The translations under genes were made by a program, and so were the position numbers. From Elgaria multicarinata webbii (Eukaryota; Chordata; Lepidosauria; Squamata; Anguidae), in the NCBI RefSeq assembly GCF_023053635.1, contig NC_086183.1, positions 30,051,501 through 30,115,500 on the forward strand: a stretch of DNA of 64,000 nucleotides, given 5' to 3'. The notes under the pieces were generated by a model. That model was given only the letters and a program-made list of their open reading frames with translations. It was not told the DNA's origin and did not search any database. Shown here piece by piece: positions 14,056 through 26,424 of the stretch (its first letter is position 1; every line of letters begins with the position of its first letter).

Positions 14056-14789
14056 TTAGGATGCAGGGAACCCACTAAGGAAAAGGGAAAGAAGTGCAGA
14101 GGATGAATTTATGGGAACGTACAATGCTTTCTGCACCACATTTCCATCTGAAAAATCTCGAGTTAGAGCCCCACGAGTAATTTTGGCTCAATAAAAAAAA
14201 TCATTTCCCTGGAAAGCAATCAGTTCACTGTAAACATACTGATGAAAAAAAAAAAGAAAACCTTCCAGATTTTCAAGGTATGTTCCAGCCATAACTCTAT
14301 TGGTAAGAGATGTATAGAATTGGAAGGAACTTAATGGATTATCTAATATAGCCTCCCACACCAAAGGTATTTGCATTATACTGTTCCAAGAAGTTTCTAT
14401 CTAAAACTATTTCTTGGCCACCTTTCTTCTCAATTTCTTCTGTAAACTAATATTCAGCCTCCTCAGTTTTGTCTGAATGCTCAGTATACCTCCTTGCTTC
14501 TTCAATGGGTTTTGCTGCCATCTTCCTTTGCTGCTCCCCAAGTGCCTTGAGAGAGGCTCCTGCAGAAGCGTGGGAGTTAACTGTAAACCCCCAGGAATTA
14601 AGATTAAAGTCAGGCTGGCACCGTGAGCATTATCCGGGCAAATGTTAAAGCTTTGACAGGTGAGCAGTGTCAGACTGATCGCCTCTATTTATCCCTGCCC
14701 ATTTATTTCATTACTCAACTAGACCATAAAGCAGTTGCATGATGTATAACCTAAATCTTCTTCGACATTTCATTCAAGGTGCACTAGCG

Positions 14790-14856
14790 GTTTTATTTAT
14801 TTATTTATTTATTAATTTTTTATACCGCCCAATAACCGAAGCTCTCTCAAAGAAAA
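14790..14856 (-). mobile_element. L2-clade LINE tail fragment
   Basis: The last ~65 bp of the L2 family: a TTTA repeat, then ataccgcccaataaccgaag read on the plus strand. Confidence 0.75.
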
Positions 14857-14859
14857 GGA

Positions 14860-15310
14860 GCTCCAACTTGAGTGCATTTGTGTAGAAAGGTAGTGTGTAC
14901 ATTTGACCATAAACCAACAAAATGGTTTCCACCAGCAGTGTAAAATAGTTCTCACTGTCTGCACTTCCCACAATTAATTGTTATTAATATTATTTGTATT
15001 TATAAACTACTCAAATATCTAACACAGATTCCAGAGCGGTGAACATAGGTATAAACAGTAAAAGAAAGAAGATTAAAAAAGCAAATTAAAGAAGTAAACT
15101 CCTACTGTTCATTTTGATCAATGTGCACCTACTGAGATAAATTACTTTACAGCCAGAAAAAGAAATAACCCCTTCAAAATCACTTTCGGTTTTGAAAAAT
15201 CCGTTGCATCTGTCATTATACCTGGGAATATGTTTAAAGATGTTCAGGTGCCCTTGATTTTGAAGAACATCTCTAATTACACAGTGTCTCAGTTCCACTG
15301 AATAGAATAG
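14860..15310. other. Part of H3.3 intron 1 without recognised feature
   Basis: AT-rich sequence with no exon or repeat recognised. Confidence 0.4.
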
Positions 15311-15311
15311 A

Positions 15312-15807
15312 ATCTCTTCATTGGCTTCCAATTCACCTTAGAATCTAATATAAACTTCTCCTGTTAACCTACAAAGCTTTTCACAGTCTAGCTCCTTCCT
15401 ATCTTTCCTCTCTCATCTCACACTATTGCCCCGCTCGTGCTCTTCACTGCTCTGATGCCATGTTTCTCACCTGCCCAAGGGTCTCTACTTCCCTTGCTCG
15501 GCTTCGTCCATTTTCTTCCGCTGCCCCTTACGCCTGGAACGCTCTTCCAGAACATTTGAGAACTACAAGTTCAATCGCAGCTTTTAAAGCTCAGCTAAAA
15601 ACTTTTCTTTTTCCTAAAGCTTTTAAAACTTGATTTTGATCTGATTTTTATACTGTTAGTTTTACTCTACCCTGTGCCTGTTTGGTGCATTCTCTTCCCC
15701 TTCTTATTGTTTTATTATGATTTTATTAGAATGTAAGCCTATGCGGCAGGGTTTTGCTATTTTATTGTTTTACTCTGTACAGCACCATGTACATTGATGG
15801 TGCTATA

Positions 15808-15851
<44 letters not shown>

Positions 15852-15852
15852 A
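15312..15852 (+). mobile_element. L2-like LINE 3' end, second subfamily
   Basis: A degraded ORF2 end (ATGCCATGTTTCTCACCTGC region, then gcctggaacgctcttccaga) and the 3' tail gtacattgatggtgctatat followed by a TAAA repeat. Same family as 24340-24680 (+), 34506-34862 (-) and 35957-36961 (-). Confidence 0.85.
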
Positions 15853-15959
15853 ATAATAATATCCTCCATTTCTCACAAACATATACTGCACTGCAGCCTT
15901 TACCCTGTGCTCCTAGTCCTTAAAAATCAGGCAAGGTGCAACCGCAACCCTATAGACAC

Positions 15960-16118
15960 TTACCTGGAAGTAAGTCCTAGTGAACTCAATGGGCTTACTT
16001 CTGAGTAGACATGTGTCATCTGTCAGGTATGCTTTAACATAGATTCCTGCAATGAGCAGGAGGGTTGGACTCAATGGCCTTGTAGGCCCTTCCAACTCTA
16101 CTGTTCTATGATTCTATG
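15960..16118 (+). mobile_element. CR1 3' tail fragment after a short unclassified repeat
   Basis: 16020-16118 is the CR1 end (aggttggactcaatggcc-type sequence, then ctactgttctatgattctat). The bases before it (gaactcaatgggcttacttc) are a common squamate repeat of unknown type. Confidence 0.75.
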
Positions 16119-16204
16119 TATAGGATTGCCCTGAGAACGCCAGAAGGCCCAAGACACACCAGTGAGCTATCTTTTGATACAGAATAATCTTTTATCTGCA
16201 GGGA

Positions 16205-16350
16205 TTAATTTCCTGAGGGGTAGTTGTGTTGGTCTGTTGCAGCAAAACCAACCAATTATTGTGGCACCGTAAATACTTACAAATTTATTATGGCACAAAC
16301 ATTTGTTAGGAGTTAAAGAGGAAGAACAATTAAGTCTAAAAGACTTATCT
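16205..16350. repeat. Interspersed repeat, family not identified
   Basis: Contains tgttgcagcaaaaccaacca and attgtggcaccgtaaa, related to 7560-7745 on the opposite strand. Confidence 0.4.
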
Positions 16351-16534
16351 GAAGTTTTGTAGTTTTGGGAGTAAGGCCTAGCAGGACTGCATTACTGAAG
16401 ATAACACCGTATGATCAGGCTGGTAACAGAATGAAGTGAGAATTCTAGCCCACATTAATGACTGTGTACTAGAATCTGGTTCTGAAATATTACTGGTGTT
16501 TATTGTAGAATAATGAACATTTACTCCCCTGTTA

Positions 16535-17045
16535 AAACAACTCCGCTGGCTTCCAGTCTGTTTCTGGGCACAATTCAAAGTGCTGGTTATGACCTATAAA
16601 GCCCTATATGGCTCGGGTCCAGGTTATTTGAAAGACCGTATTCTCCCTTATGAGCCTGCCCGTGCTTTGAGATCTTCTGGAGAAGCCCTTCTTTCAGTCC
16701 TACCATCTTCACAGGCATGCTTGGTGGGAATATAAGAGAGGGCCTTCTCGGTGGCTGCTCCAGTGCTTTGAAACTCTCTTCCCGGGGAAGCTAGACTGGC
16801 TCCCTCCTTGATGGGCTTTCGGAAGCAGGCTAAAACTTGTTTGTTCCAGCAGGCTTTTGGAGAGTAATTTGGCCCTCCATCTATGTTAATCACTTATAAT
16901 TTTGTTGTGTATTTTAAACTTTTTTTTACATTTCTTTTCCTATGTTTTAAAATGTGTGTTTTAAACTTTGTAATACCGCCTTGAGGCCCAGTATTGGGCA
17001 AAAGGCAGGATACAAATAATTATAATAGCAACAACAACAACAATA
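16535..17045 (+). mobile_element. L2-clade LINE 3' end, third subfamily
   Basis: Starts ctggcttccagtctgtttct, continues through a broken ORF2 end (tttgaaactctcttccc), and has the 3'UTR end ttgaggcccagtattgggca. The same 3' end closes the element at 20510-21505. Confidence 0.85.
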
Positions 17046-17976
17046 ACTTGGATATGTAATATAGGAGCCACTTCCCCTTACTTATAACTAGGTTCTACAT
17101 CCAATTCTACTCTGGATTCAAACACAGCCTGTAATAAAGGAGAGCTAAGTGTACATGATCTTCTTACACGATCTCCAGTTTAAGCATGGCAAAATACCAA
17201 AAAATAAAGAACTAAAACCACACACATTAACACCGATGTTACAATTATTATTTTTACAATTCTACAGTTTGTGAAAAACATTTCCGTGGGGGAAAATACC
17301 CACATATATTTAGGGCAGTTCACTCAGCAAATGTTAAAATAATTATGACTTTCCCAATTTATAACATATCCGTGAGGGTTGGAAAACCTAACACCAGTCA
17401 CTAAAAGGCAACATTTCTCCATCAACGTCAGTGCATGTGTGTTTATGTGTGCATGCATGTAGGGAAACTGCGTGAGGATGCACTGTATAAAATAACAACC
17501 CACCAACAACCTGAAATACTTTTAAAAGTAGTGATAAGACTCAGGCCTAGACTCATTGAGGAGGGATTAATTTGCACTGAATTCACTGGGGCTTTAGTTC
17601 CAAATAAACATACTCAGAACTACCAGAGTAACTTGGGGTCCAAAATCTTTTTTAAAAAACTTTAAAAAATAAAACCACTTAACCTCCACTAATTAAGTTA
17701 AATCAGTATTATTCATTGTCTTTTAAAACTATTGGTAAACCTAAATTAGGAGATGGGGTGAAAGGTTTTGTTGTTGTTGTAGTCATGATCAGTGATCTTG
17801 CTTCTCATCATGGGGGAAAGCAGAAGAGGCAGTTGCCATGGCAACATCGGCCCCAAATCCCCTCCTGATGGCAGAATTATAGCATCCAATGGGTTGGGAT
17901 GGGGGCGTGTGCAGCCCCCCCCAAATAAATAAAGAGTGGTGGGAATGGCTGCCCCAAAAGTTAGCACGTCAGTTAC
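17046..17976. other. Proximal part of H3.3 intron 1
   Basis: Mostly non-repetitive intronic DNA just downstream of the candidate TATA promoter. Nothing coding is recognised. Confidence 0.4.
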
Positions 17977-18100
17977 CTACGGATTGCGATGACCCTTAGG
18001 AGCTGGCTGAGGTAGAACACCTGGGGATACTTTTATGAACCACATTATATATAGACTACATGCCCCAAGAGCCTTTGCGGGGAACGCCCTCTCCGATTGG
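17977..18100 (-). promoter_or_regulatory. Candidate TATA promoter and first exon of H3.3
   Basis: On the minus strand a TATATATA box lies at 18053-18046. About 30 nt downstream a short untranslated exon would end at 17977, at a good donor (CGTAG|GTAACT). CCAAT boxes on the same strand lie upstream (plus-strand attgg near 18097 and 18199). A TATA box, CCAAT boxes and a short 5' exon are typical of H3.3 promoters. The splice from here to the exon holding the ATG (14043) is inferred; no transcript was available. Confidence 0.5.
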
Positions 18101-18690
18101 CTCCCCGGGATCAGGTGGGGGTAAAGCACACAAACACACACACACACACAGCCGGGAGGGGCAGAACCCCTCCTCCCGACAGGCCAGCGCGCTGCCGGCC
18201 AATTGGTTCATAACTCGGGATTCCAAAAGGGAGGGCACAGGAATCGCGCAAAATGGGCCCCGGTGATCGACAACGGACCCCAACCAATCCGCCTAAGAAG
18301 TCGCCCCCGCGAGTCCAGCCTATCGGTGCAGCCGCCGTAATCCTCAGCCTCGCAGCCAATGGGAGGCGGGATGCAGACGGAAGGCGGGACTTGGTGTCTG
18401 TTAGTTGTGGGGGGGGGCGAAATGCATCTCCTCAGACGACCTCGGTTTCTAGTCACCCCCTTTCTTCCCCCCCCCACCCCACAGCCGAACAGGAGCGCGC
18501 GCAGAGGAGGGGCCCGGCGCGGAAGGCCCCCCGCGCTTTTTTGTTACCTGAGTGTCTGCCTCGCGCTTCAGCGACCGTTAGAGCCGTTGGTCGTCCCGCG
18601 GCGGCGCTCGCGCTGCTCTTCGCTCCCTTCCCGCTTTTCCCGCCAGCCCCAACAGAAAATGGCGGGTTCCAGGGCCAGGCTATTTAACCA
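18060..18690 (-). promoter_or_regulatory. CpG island with alternative H3.3 first exon
   Basis: This GC-rich, CpG-dense block (about 18060-18690) stands out against AT-rich surroundings. It holds several CCAAT boxes and GC boxes (for example around 18300 and 18355-18370) and a YY1-like CCATTTT near 18660. On the minus strand a GC-rich 5'UTR-like stretch from about 18660 ends at 18548 with a strong donor (CTCAG|GTAACA), so H3.3 may have two first exons. The plus-strand reading frames across it look like base-composition artefacts. A divergent non-coding transcript cannot be excluded. Confidence 0.6.
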
Positions 18691-19013
18691 TCATGCAACG
18701 GGGCTGAAGCGGGGTGGGGGGAGGGGAGGGAATGGGTGGGAAAACGGCAGGTCAATTGAGGTGAGCCAGGCTTCCTCAGAAGCCATCTTGTGTGGCTGCC
18801 ACACCAGTCTGGCCCTCTCTGCCTGCTTCCCAGGGGCTGACAAGAACCAGAGGAACAAAAATGAGATGTCGGCGTACGAATAAAGAGTGTGTTTCTTTCA
18901 GAAATCACACTCTGTGCACAAATGTCAGTTGCCTCACACACTTCGCCTCAAAAAATAAGACGTAAAAGCCCTTTTACTAACAGCACCGTCCTATCTAGAC
19001 CCACTTTCCTCGG

Positions 19014-19990
19014 AATAGAATCATGGAATAGCAGAGTTGGAAGGGGCCTACAAGGCCATCGAGTCCAACCCCCTGCTCAGTGCAGGAATCCACCCTAAAG
19101 CATCCCCGACAGATGCTTGTCCAGCTGCCTCTTGAAGGCCTCTAGTGTGGGAGAGCCCACAACCTCCCTAGGTAACTGATTCCATTGTCGTACTGCTCTA
19201 ACAGTCAGGAAGTTTTTCCTGATGTCCTGCCGGAAATTGGCTTCCTTTAACTTGAGCCCGTTATTCTGTGTCCTGCAGTCTGGGAGGATCGAGAAGAGAT
19301 CCTGGCCCTCCTCTGTGTGACAACCTTTTAAGTATTTGAAGAGTGCTATCATGTCTCCCCTCAGTCTTCTCTTCTCCAGGCTAAACATGCCCAGTTCTTT
19401 CAGCCCTCTCTTCATAGGGCTTTGTTTCCAGACCCCTGATCATCCTGGTTGCCCTCCTCTGAACACGCTCCAGCTTTTCTGCGTCCTTCTTGAATTGTGG
19501 AGCCCAGAACTGGACGCAATACTCTAGATGAGGCCTAACCAGGGCCAAATAGAGAGGAACCAGGACCTCACGTGATTTGGAAGCTATACTTCTATTAATG
19601 CAGCCCAAAATAGCATTTGCCTTTCTTGCAGCCATATCGCACTGTTGGCTCATATTCAGCTTGCAGTCTACAACAATTCCAAGATCCTTCTCGTTTGTAG
19701 TATTGCTGAGCCAAGTATCCCCCATCTTGTAACTGTGCATTTGGTTTCTATTTCCTAGATGTAGAACTTGGCATTTATCCCTATTAAATTTCATCCTGTT
19801 GTTTTCAGCCCAGCACTCCAGCCTATCAAGATCACTTTGAAGTTTGTTTCTGTCTTCGAGGGTATTAGCTATCCTACCCAATTTTGTGTCATCTGCAAAT
19901 TTGATCAGTGTTCCCTGCACCTCCTCGTCCAAATCATTAATAAAAATGTTGAAGAGCACTGGGCCCAGGACTGAGCCCTGCGGTTCATAA
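19014..19990 (-). mobile_element. CR1 LINE, ~980-bp 3' end
   Basis: The longest CR1 copy here. It reaches into the RT domain (FNIFINDLDEEVQGTLIKFA, then DDTKLGRIANT), so the catalytic YADD-equivalent region (FADD) is present. It then runs to the usual CR1 tail. It is broken by a frame change near 19395. Confidence 0.94.
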
Positions 19991-20511
19991 GACCCAATGA
20001 ACTCAAGGCCACTTTGGAGTAGCCATGTATAGGACTGCGCTCAAAATTTCTTATATGGTGTCGAAATCTTGTGTCATATCCAGCTCCTCACTGTCAAATG
20101 GGTTTGATAATGGCTGCTGTGGTTTCATTAGCCATTGTCTGGTTCTTACACACTGCTGTTCTCCTTACATGAAATGTCAAATTTGTGTGAGAATTGAGTC
20201 TAAGTACTCTTGCCATCTTTCATACTTTGTAAAAAGAAAAACATACACCATACCAAGAATACATCTGCCGTATCAAATATGCGGCACTCTGAAATCTGAG
20301 AACCTTAGGACAATTTGCACAAAATTAGGCATACATGAATCGTAAATACCTTCAAATATTGCCTTCCACCACATATGCAAGCAATAACTCCTTGTTTACA
20401 ATTTTACGAGCTCATACCATGCCAGATTTCGGGTCTCTCAAGATTCTTGTGAATCACGGGAGCTTAGCACAACTTCCAGACTAATGAAATCCTAAATGGA
20501 CCATACCATGC

Positions 20512-21505
20512 TCCATGCTCCAGGACACAATTGCTCCTGAGCGTCCTCTCTCACGTTGTGGAGCAAAACCAGCCCCCTGGTTTTCCAGTGAGCTGGCAGC
20601 AATGAAACGAGTGAGATGGAGGCGAGAGCGACGTTGGCGGAAAACTCAGAGTGAATCTGATCGAATGGTTAGAGCCTATTTGAAGGCCTACTCTGTGGCA
20701 ATTCGGGCAGCAAAAAACCTTTTTTCTCTCTGCCACTATTGCGTCTGCAAAGAGCCGTCCAGCAGAGCTGTTTTGGGTGGTCAGGGGGCTTCTACACTCT
20801 GGCCCCCAAAAAGAGATTTCAGACCTTTCAACAGCCTGCTGTGACCAATTTGCCCAGCACTTTGTAGATAAAATCGCTCAGTTCCGCTCTAACTTGGATG
20901 CTATTGTTGATGCAGACCCAGTGGATGTAACTATGGCACCTGCTTGTCCAGTATTATTGGATACTTTTCAATTTGCACAGTCCAATGATGTGGACAGGGT
21001 CCTTGGATTGGTGAGAGCCACCACGTGTATTCTAGATCCTGGCCCTTCCTGGCTTATAAAAGCTGCCAGAGGGGGACTGGCTGAGTGGCCAAGTGGAGTG
21101 GTCAATGCCTCCCTTCGCCAAGGTAGGGTCCCAGCCTGCTTGAAGGCAGCAGTGGTAAGACCCACACTGAAAAAGCCCTCCTTGGCCCCCACTGTATTGG
21201 ATAACTACTGGCCAGTCTCCAACATCCCATTTTTGGGCAAGGTATTGGAGCATGTGGTGGCCTCCCAACTCCAGGGATTCCTGGATGAGACGGATTATCT
21301 AGATCCATTTCAATCTGGCTTCAGGCCTGGTTATGGGACAGAAACAGCTTTGGTCGCCTTGGTGGATGATCTTCGCCGGGAACTGGACAGGGGGAGTGTG
21401 TCCCTGTTGGTTCTGCTGGACCTTCATGTATGTTTTAAACTTTGTAAGACCGGCTTGAGGCCCTGTATTGGGCAAAAGGCGGGATACAAAGAAACATAAT
21501 AATAT
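20512..21505 (+). mobile_element. Internally deleted L2-clade LINE
   Basis: Starts in the linker between endonuclease and RT (PWFSSELAAMKR, RRERRWRKTQSESDR) and continues into RT (DNYWPVSNIPFLGKVLEHVV, LDPFQSGFRPGYGTETALVA, SLLVLLDL). At about 21422 it jumps directly to the 3' end (ttgtaagaccggcttgaggc). The catalytic core and everything after it are missing. Confidence 0.88.
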
Positions 21506-21834
21506 AATAATAATTATATCAATATTGCTAATACATAATAAATCCCAAGCCAATTTACTAGGGAGTAAGTCAGAGGGACTTTTTCTGATTAAACATATTC
21601 CCACTACACAGCAAATAGTTCTTTATAGTTTGGCAGAGTGATGGACCTAAAGGCAGTGAGCATGAACTTTAGAGGAGGGGGTAAAGCTTCTGCAAATAAA
21701 AGGGTACTGCTCTATTGACTATTATTTACAGAAGAAATGAGGCATGATTTTTTTTTTTTTACATTAACTGATCAAGTGCACTTTCTTACAAACTAGGATT
21801 GTTTGCTCTTCCATCTATTCTGCTGCCCAACAGT

Positions 21835-22115
21835 TTCTTTGACAGTGGTGGTCTTTCAGGTGGTTTTGGATTACTTGTTCTGGGGAATTTTAACACCGGT
21901 CAAGATCCTTTCAATAGAAATGGGTCATGAATTTGTGGCTTCCATGACAACTATGGGTCTCTCTCAGTTTATATCAGTTCCACTCATGTTACAGGACACA
22001 TTCTTGACTTGGTGTTTGTTCCTGGGCAGGATGAGGGTGAGACTTGTGTGGATGGCAGAGTTTGGTATAACTCCTTCGACATGGATAGATCACTGTCCAA
22101 TAGGGTTTAGAGTTG
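21835..22115 (+). mobile_element. L2-clade LINE endonuclease fragment
   Basis: Broken frames recall the L2 endonuclease: FVASMTTMGLSQFISVP, then in another frame LVFVPGQDEGETCVDG. It is unrelated to the element at 20512. Confidence 0.65.
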
Positions 22116-23995
22116 CTGGGACTTCTAACCTCTGCAGGGATGTGAAGCATAATGAAATGTTCCACTCTTGGACCAACAGTCCTCCCATTCTGGGGTTGGA
22201 GTCCCATGATCCTGCCAAATATCTTGTAGACTTCTAGGGTGGGGAAATGACCCAGGTGACTGACATTGCCCCCAAATGCCCTCAGCTTCATGGTTTTCTT
22301 TGAGCTTGTTGCAATGAAACAGCAGGGATGATTACTGGAGTGACAATGGAAAACCACTTACAACACATTTGACTGCACAAAGGCTAGTGCCTATTTTAGG
22401 GCATAATCCAGGGTAGCCATGTCTCTGCCACCATGGTGTCCACTCAAATGTGGACAGCCAATGGAGCTACTTCAAGTAGTGAGACGCTTGTTAGATCTTG
22501 GCTTCCACAAAGGTGGGAACGAGCCCTCAGAAAGGCCCATTGTGGCTAGGTTATAAAATACTTTTAAGGTCATGCATATCTGATTCAACAGATGTCCCGT
22601 GTTAATTGTGGCGTCTGTGACATCTGGCGGCTGGGATTCCATGAAAACGTCTTCACAAATTGCCAGACAAGTGCCCATTGTGAGAGTGAAGAGGAAATTG
22701 GCATACTCAAGCCCCTAACAGCTTTTAGCACGATTGGGGTCGGGGGACTATGCACTGTAAGGTTAGAGAATTCCCCCCCCCCCAAATCCTATGAAGGCCA
22801 TCAGGGGCATATTTCAGAAGAGTAACCACCCCTAATTACTATAAAGCTCATGTTCCAGACTAGATGGAATCCTGAAAAGGAGCAGTCTTGTAAGGGCCTA
22901 GGAACACACCAGAGTTCGGTTGTAGGTCTGCACTAATATTACTCCTAATACTAAACTTAATTCTTCTCTGCTGGTACCACATTGCAGGTTGTACCCCATT
23001 TGTTGTATATTATGAGAAAGATCAAGAGAGCTAACTTGTTAGAAGGGCTAACATAGAGGATCCTTTCTTAGAGTGGGGAGGAAGACTTAGGGCACAATCC
23101 TATGTACTGTACCGTTGCTACTTGGAAGCTCCCAACTTCAGAGGCTGATTTCTGTGCACTGCTGGGCTGAAGCTGGCAGGGGGCAAGAGGAGCAGCCGAG
23201 GTGATCTTTGCCTCCATCACCTTTAGTCTTTTGAGTTTTGTGCTAGCGAGAGCACTTTGGAGGGAGAGGGAAGGCTGGAGGCGGCTGAGGATAAATAGTA
23301 TCCTAGCCTCCCCTTTCTCCCTCTTGGAGGTTGAATTTTCAACTTCAAAGCCAGCAGTGTTGTCTCTGTGTTGCCTGCAAGGAGTTGGATCTCCTTCCCC
23401 TTCTGATGTCAGAGTGTTGTCTCCGACCTTGGAACGGGTTTTCCAACGCTCACCCAGGAACTGTAGGATTGTTTTAAGTGACTTTCCTGTAGCGCTATCT
23501 AGTCACAGATGGATCACCAGGGTAGGTCTCGGCCTCTCACAATCTGTAGTTCTAACATAATTTTCCCAGTCATTTGTGGGATAGGAGGAAGGGAACAGTT
23601 ACAAAATGTGTAATGTAAGAGATACTTTAATGTATCTACCAGATGTTAGCTATATCCATTGTGGGGTAGCAGCAGATCAGCTATACTGGTAGCAGCAATT
23701 CCTTTAGGATTGGCTTGCAAACTCAAGGATTAATCTCCATTATCATTTCTCAGGCTTTTGTAGCAGACTACTGCTACATTTTTGCTTACCGGAATACACA
23801 AACCCAATTGCCTTACGAGAACATGGCCATCAAAGTGTACCTCCTAAGAATCCTGAGGGCTTCTTTCTTTTAGGAGTAAGCATTGCCTGAAGTAGTGGGC
23901 TTTAGAGCTATGAACCAGGGTGAGCAATGCTTGTATGAGACCAGTTTCTGTGAGTGCAGACATATGGAAGCATTTAAGCAACACCAGAGGCATTC
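22116..23995. other. Stretch without a recognised gene
   Basis: About 1.9 kb holding possible old MITE pieces (inverted-repeat-like bits at 22100-22240 and 22430-22790) and otherwise unclassified DNA. No exon recognised. Confidence 0.4.
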
Positions 23996-24002
23996 AAGAT
24001 AC

Positions 24003-24105
24003 GTCTGTCAGGGATGCTTTAAGGTGGATTCCTGTATTAACCGGGGTTGGACTTGATGGCCTTATAGGCCCCCTTCCAACTCTACTATTCTATAATTCTA
24101 TGAAC
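24003..24105 (+). mobile_element. CR1 3' tail fragment
   Basis: gtctgtcagggatgctttaa followed by the CR1 end ctctactattctataattct. Confidence 0.85.
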
Positions 24106-24339
24106 ACAGAAACCTTAAGCAGGTAGAATACAAAACGCAGGTAGTTTTTTCCTTTTTCCTTTTTTTGACATACTTACGATGGTGATCACACAGGAAGAGA
24201 AAGAGAAAACAAGTACAGCAACTAAATGTTTAGAACATGCCGCTCTCGTACATGCAATTGCCTCTGAACTACCCACAGTCAAGTTGTACTCTTATGGTAG
24301 CTACTTTGCTTCCATTCTAAACTCTACCATTCAGGCCCT

Positions 24340-24682
24340 AGAACAACTTCTTTATGAACGCCTGGAACGCTCTTCCAGAACACTTGAGAACTACAAACTC
24401 AATCACTGCTTTTAAAACTCAGCTAAAAACTTTTCTTTTCCCTATAGCCTTCAAATATTGAGATTGTTCTGACTCTATACTGTTAGCTTCACCCTACCTG
24501 GTGCCTGTTTACACTTCCCTGTGCCTGTTTGCATTCTCCTTTCCCTCTTTATTGTTTACTACAACTTATTAGATTGTAAGCCTGTGCGGCAGGGTCTTGC
24601 TATTTACTGTGTTATCTGTACAGCACCATGTACATTGATGGTGCTATATAAATAAATAATAATAATAATAATAATAATGAAC
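24340..24682 (+). mobile_element. L2-like LINE 3' end, second subfamily
   Basis: gaacgcctggaacgctcttc, then the tail gtacattgatggtgctatat and AAT repeats. Confidence 0.85.
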
Positions 24683-24839
24683 CTCAAGTCAACCCCCCCC
24701 CCTTCTCTTGTAATCCTTCTGTTTCATACTCATGATGAAAAGCTCTGTCTTTTTTCAATACTTTCTGAACAGGGAACATGCCACCTTTGGAGTCATTACA
24801 ATGTATAGCACATCCATAGTTATATTAATTAGTTCTATA

Positions 24840-24841
24840 TA

Positions 24842-24874
<33 letters not shown>

Positions 24875-25380
24875 TCTTGGCACTGGCATCTCGCCTCAGA
24901 AAACTGGTAAGAGCTGCACTTGGCTCACTTGCAAATAGACAGTTTCAAACACAGTTTCATATTCTTCTCCATTTATTCCTGCTTCTCCCGTATTTACAAC
25001 CTCCTCTTATCACTCTCCCTTTCCACTGTTGTTTCTCTGTGTTGAATTTTAGATTGTAAGCTCCTCACGGCAGGGACTTGTCTTCTTGCACTTCATAAAA
25101 TGCTATGTGGATAATCAGAGGAAAGCCAACCCTTCCTCAGCCCCATTGGGAGGCAGAAAAATATAACATCCTTTAAACGCATCCCTGGGAAAAAAAAATC
25201 TTTTCACACAGGCTTTCCCTGGGCTGTAACTTCTGCTGAGTTTATTTTGATTTTACATAAGCGTTATATTATGTCTTGATCTGCTCTATTTCATGGTTTT
25301 AATTGTGAACTGTCCAGAGAGCCTCAGCTATTGGGCAGTATAAAAATGTAATAAATACAAATACATCTTTGTGTAAAGTG
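24840..25380 (+). mobile_element. LINE tail fragments and (AAT)n
   Basis: An AAT microsatellite (24845-24873), a LINE-like tail with gattgtaagctcctcacggc (about 25050), then an L2 tail (25300-25360, ending attgggcagtataaaaatgt). Confidence 0.6.
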
Positions 25381-26159
25381 GAACAAGAGGAACTTTATTT
25401 GGGTGGCTCTGGAGGAATGACCAACTGCTGCTTTCTAAGCAGCTTAATTCCCAAGTGATGGCATCCTGTTGTCATGCCAACCACATAGCCTCACAGGAGG
25501 GTACCCAAGAGCTCTTGTTTGGTATTTAAACTTGAGATTGATCCCTAAGCATTCTAATAGCTACAAATTGTGAGCTAAAGCTCACACTCAAGCTGATTAA
25601 TTCCTTTTACAATGAAGAGTTTTGGTTAAACCACGCCGGTCCGTATTTTCTTTTGTACCTGCAAATCAGCTTAAATGCTCCATACAAGAAGAAGAGAACG
25701 ACGAAACGCATGCTGGAAGCCTTCTTTCTCCCGTCCTTTGCGCTCTTTCCTGACTCAAGACTGCTGATTTTATCTAACAAAAGATTCCAGATAGGAGGCT
25801 CCTCTTTTGGTCTTTGAACAAGGGGGCAAACCACATTCCCTTAATCCCATTTATAAACACAATTAATTTTTTTCCCCTTAGGATGTATGTCACACACATT
25901 ACTGCATATTAGAATGCCTTTAAAGTGTGGGGTGGTTGCTAAGATTTCTTCATCGAAGCAACCCTTTCAGGGAAGTTGGACTGAGATGGGTCATCACTAA
26001 GTGAACAATCCCTCTCATTTCTAATAAAAGTATGTAGGCTGCCGAATATATTATAATATCCCTTTAAGCTAGGAGATGGGAGAAGATAGGAAACATAAAA
26101 CCTCACACACAAAGCGGTGCAGACATAGGGATAACAGAGAAATCTTGAACCTTTAGTAT

Positions 26160-26262
26160 ATAGAATCATAGAATAGCAGAGTTGGAAGGGGCCTACAAGG
26201 CCATCGAGTCCAACCCCCTGCTCAGTGCAGGAATCCAACCTAAATAGAATCATAGAATATGA
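26160..26262 (-). mobile_element. CR1 3' tail fragment
   Basis: The terminal ~100 bp of CR1 (atagaatcatagaatagcag and following). It lies downstream of the SELENOW poly(A) site. Confidence 0.85.
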
Positions 26263-26424
26263 TAAATGGTGGCTTAAGATCCTGTTCAGGCAGAGCCTGC
26301 AAAGACAATGAGGATTTCCAGCTCCAACGAAAGCTAAAATATTGGTATAAAATGATAATGGGCTCATTCAGTTCCGTATAGTAACCCTAACAAGCAAGAG
26401 ATTCAGTGTTTTCACACAGACTAT

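Noticed and set aside
18253-18883. Plus-strand frames of 144 and 174 aa in the CpG island
   Set aside because: Proline- and arginine-rich frames from GC-rich promoter sequence, with no domain or splice support.
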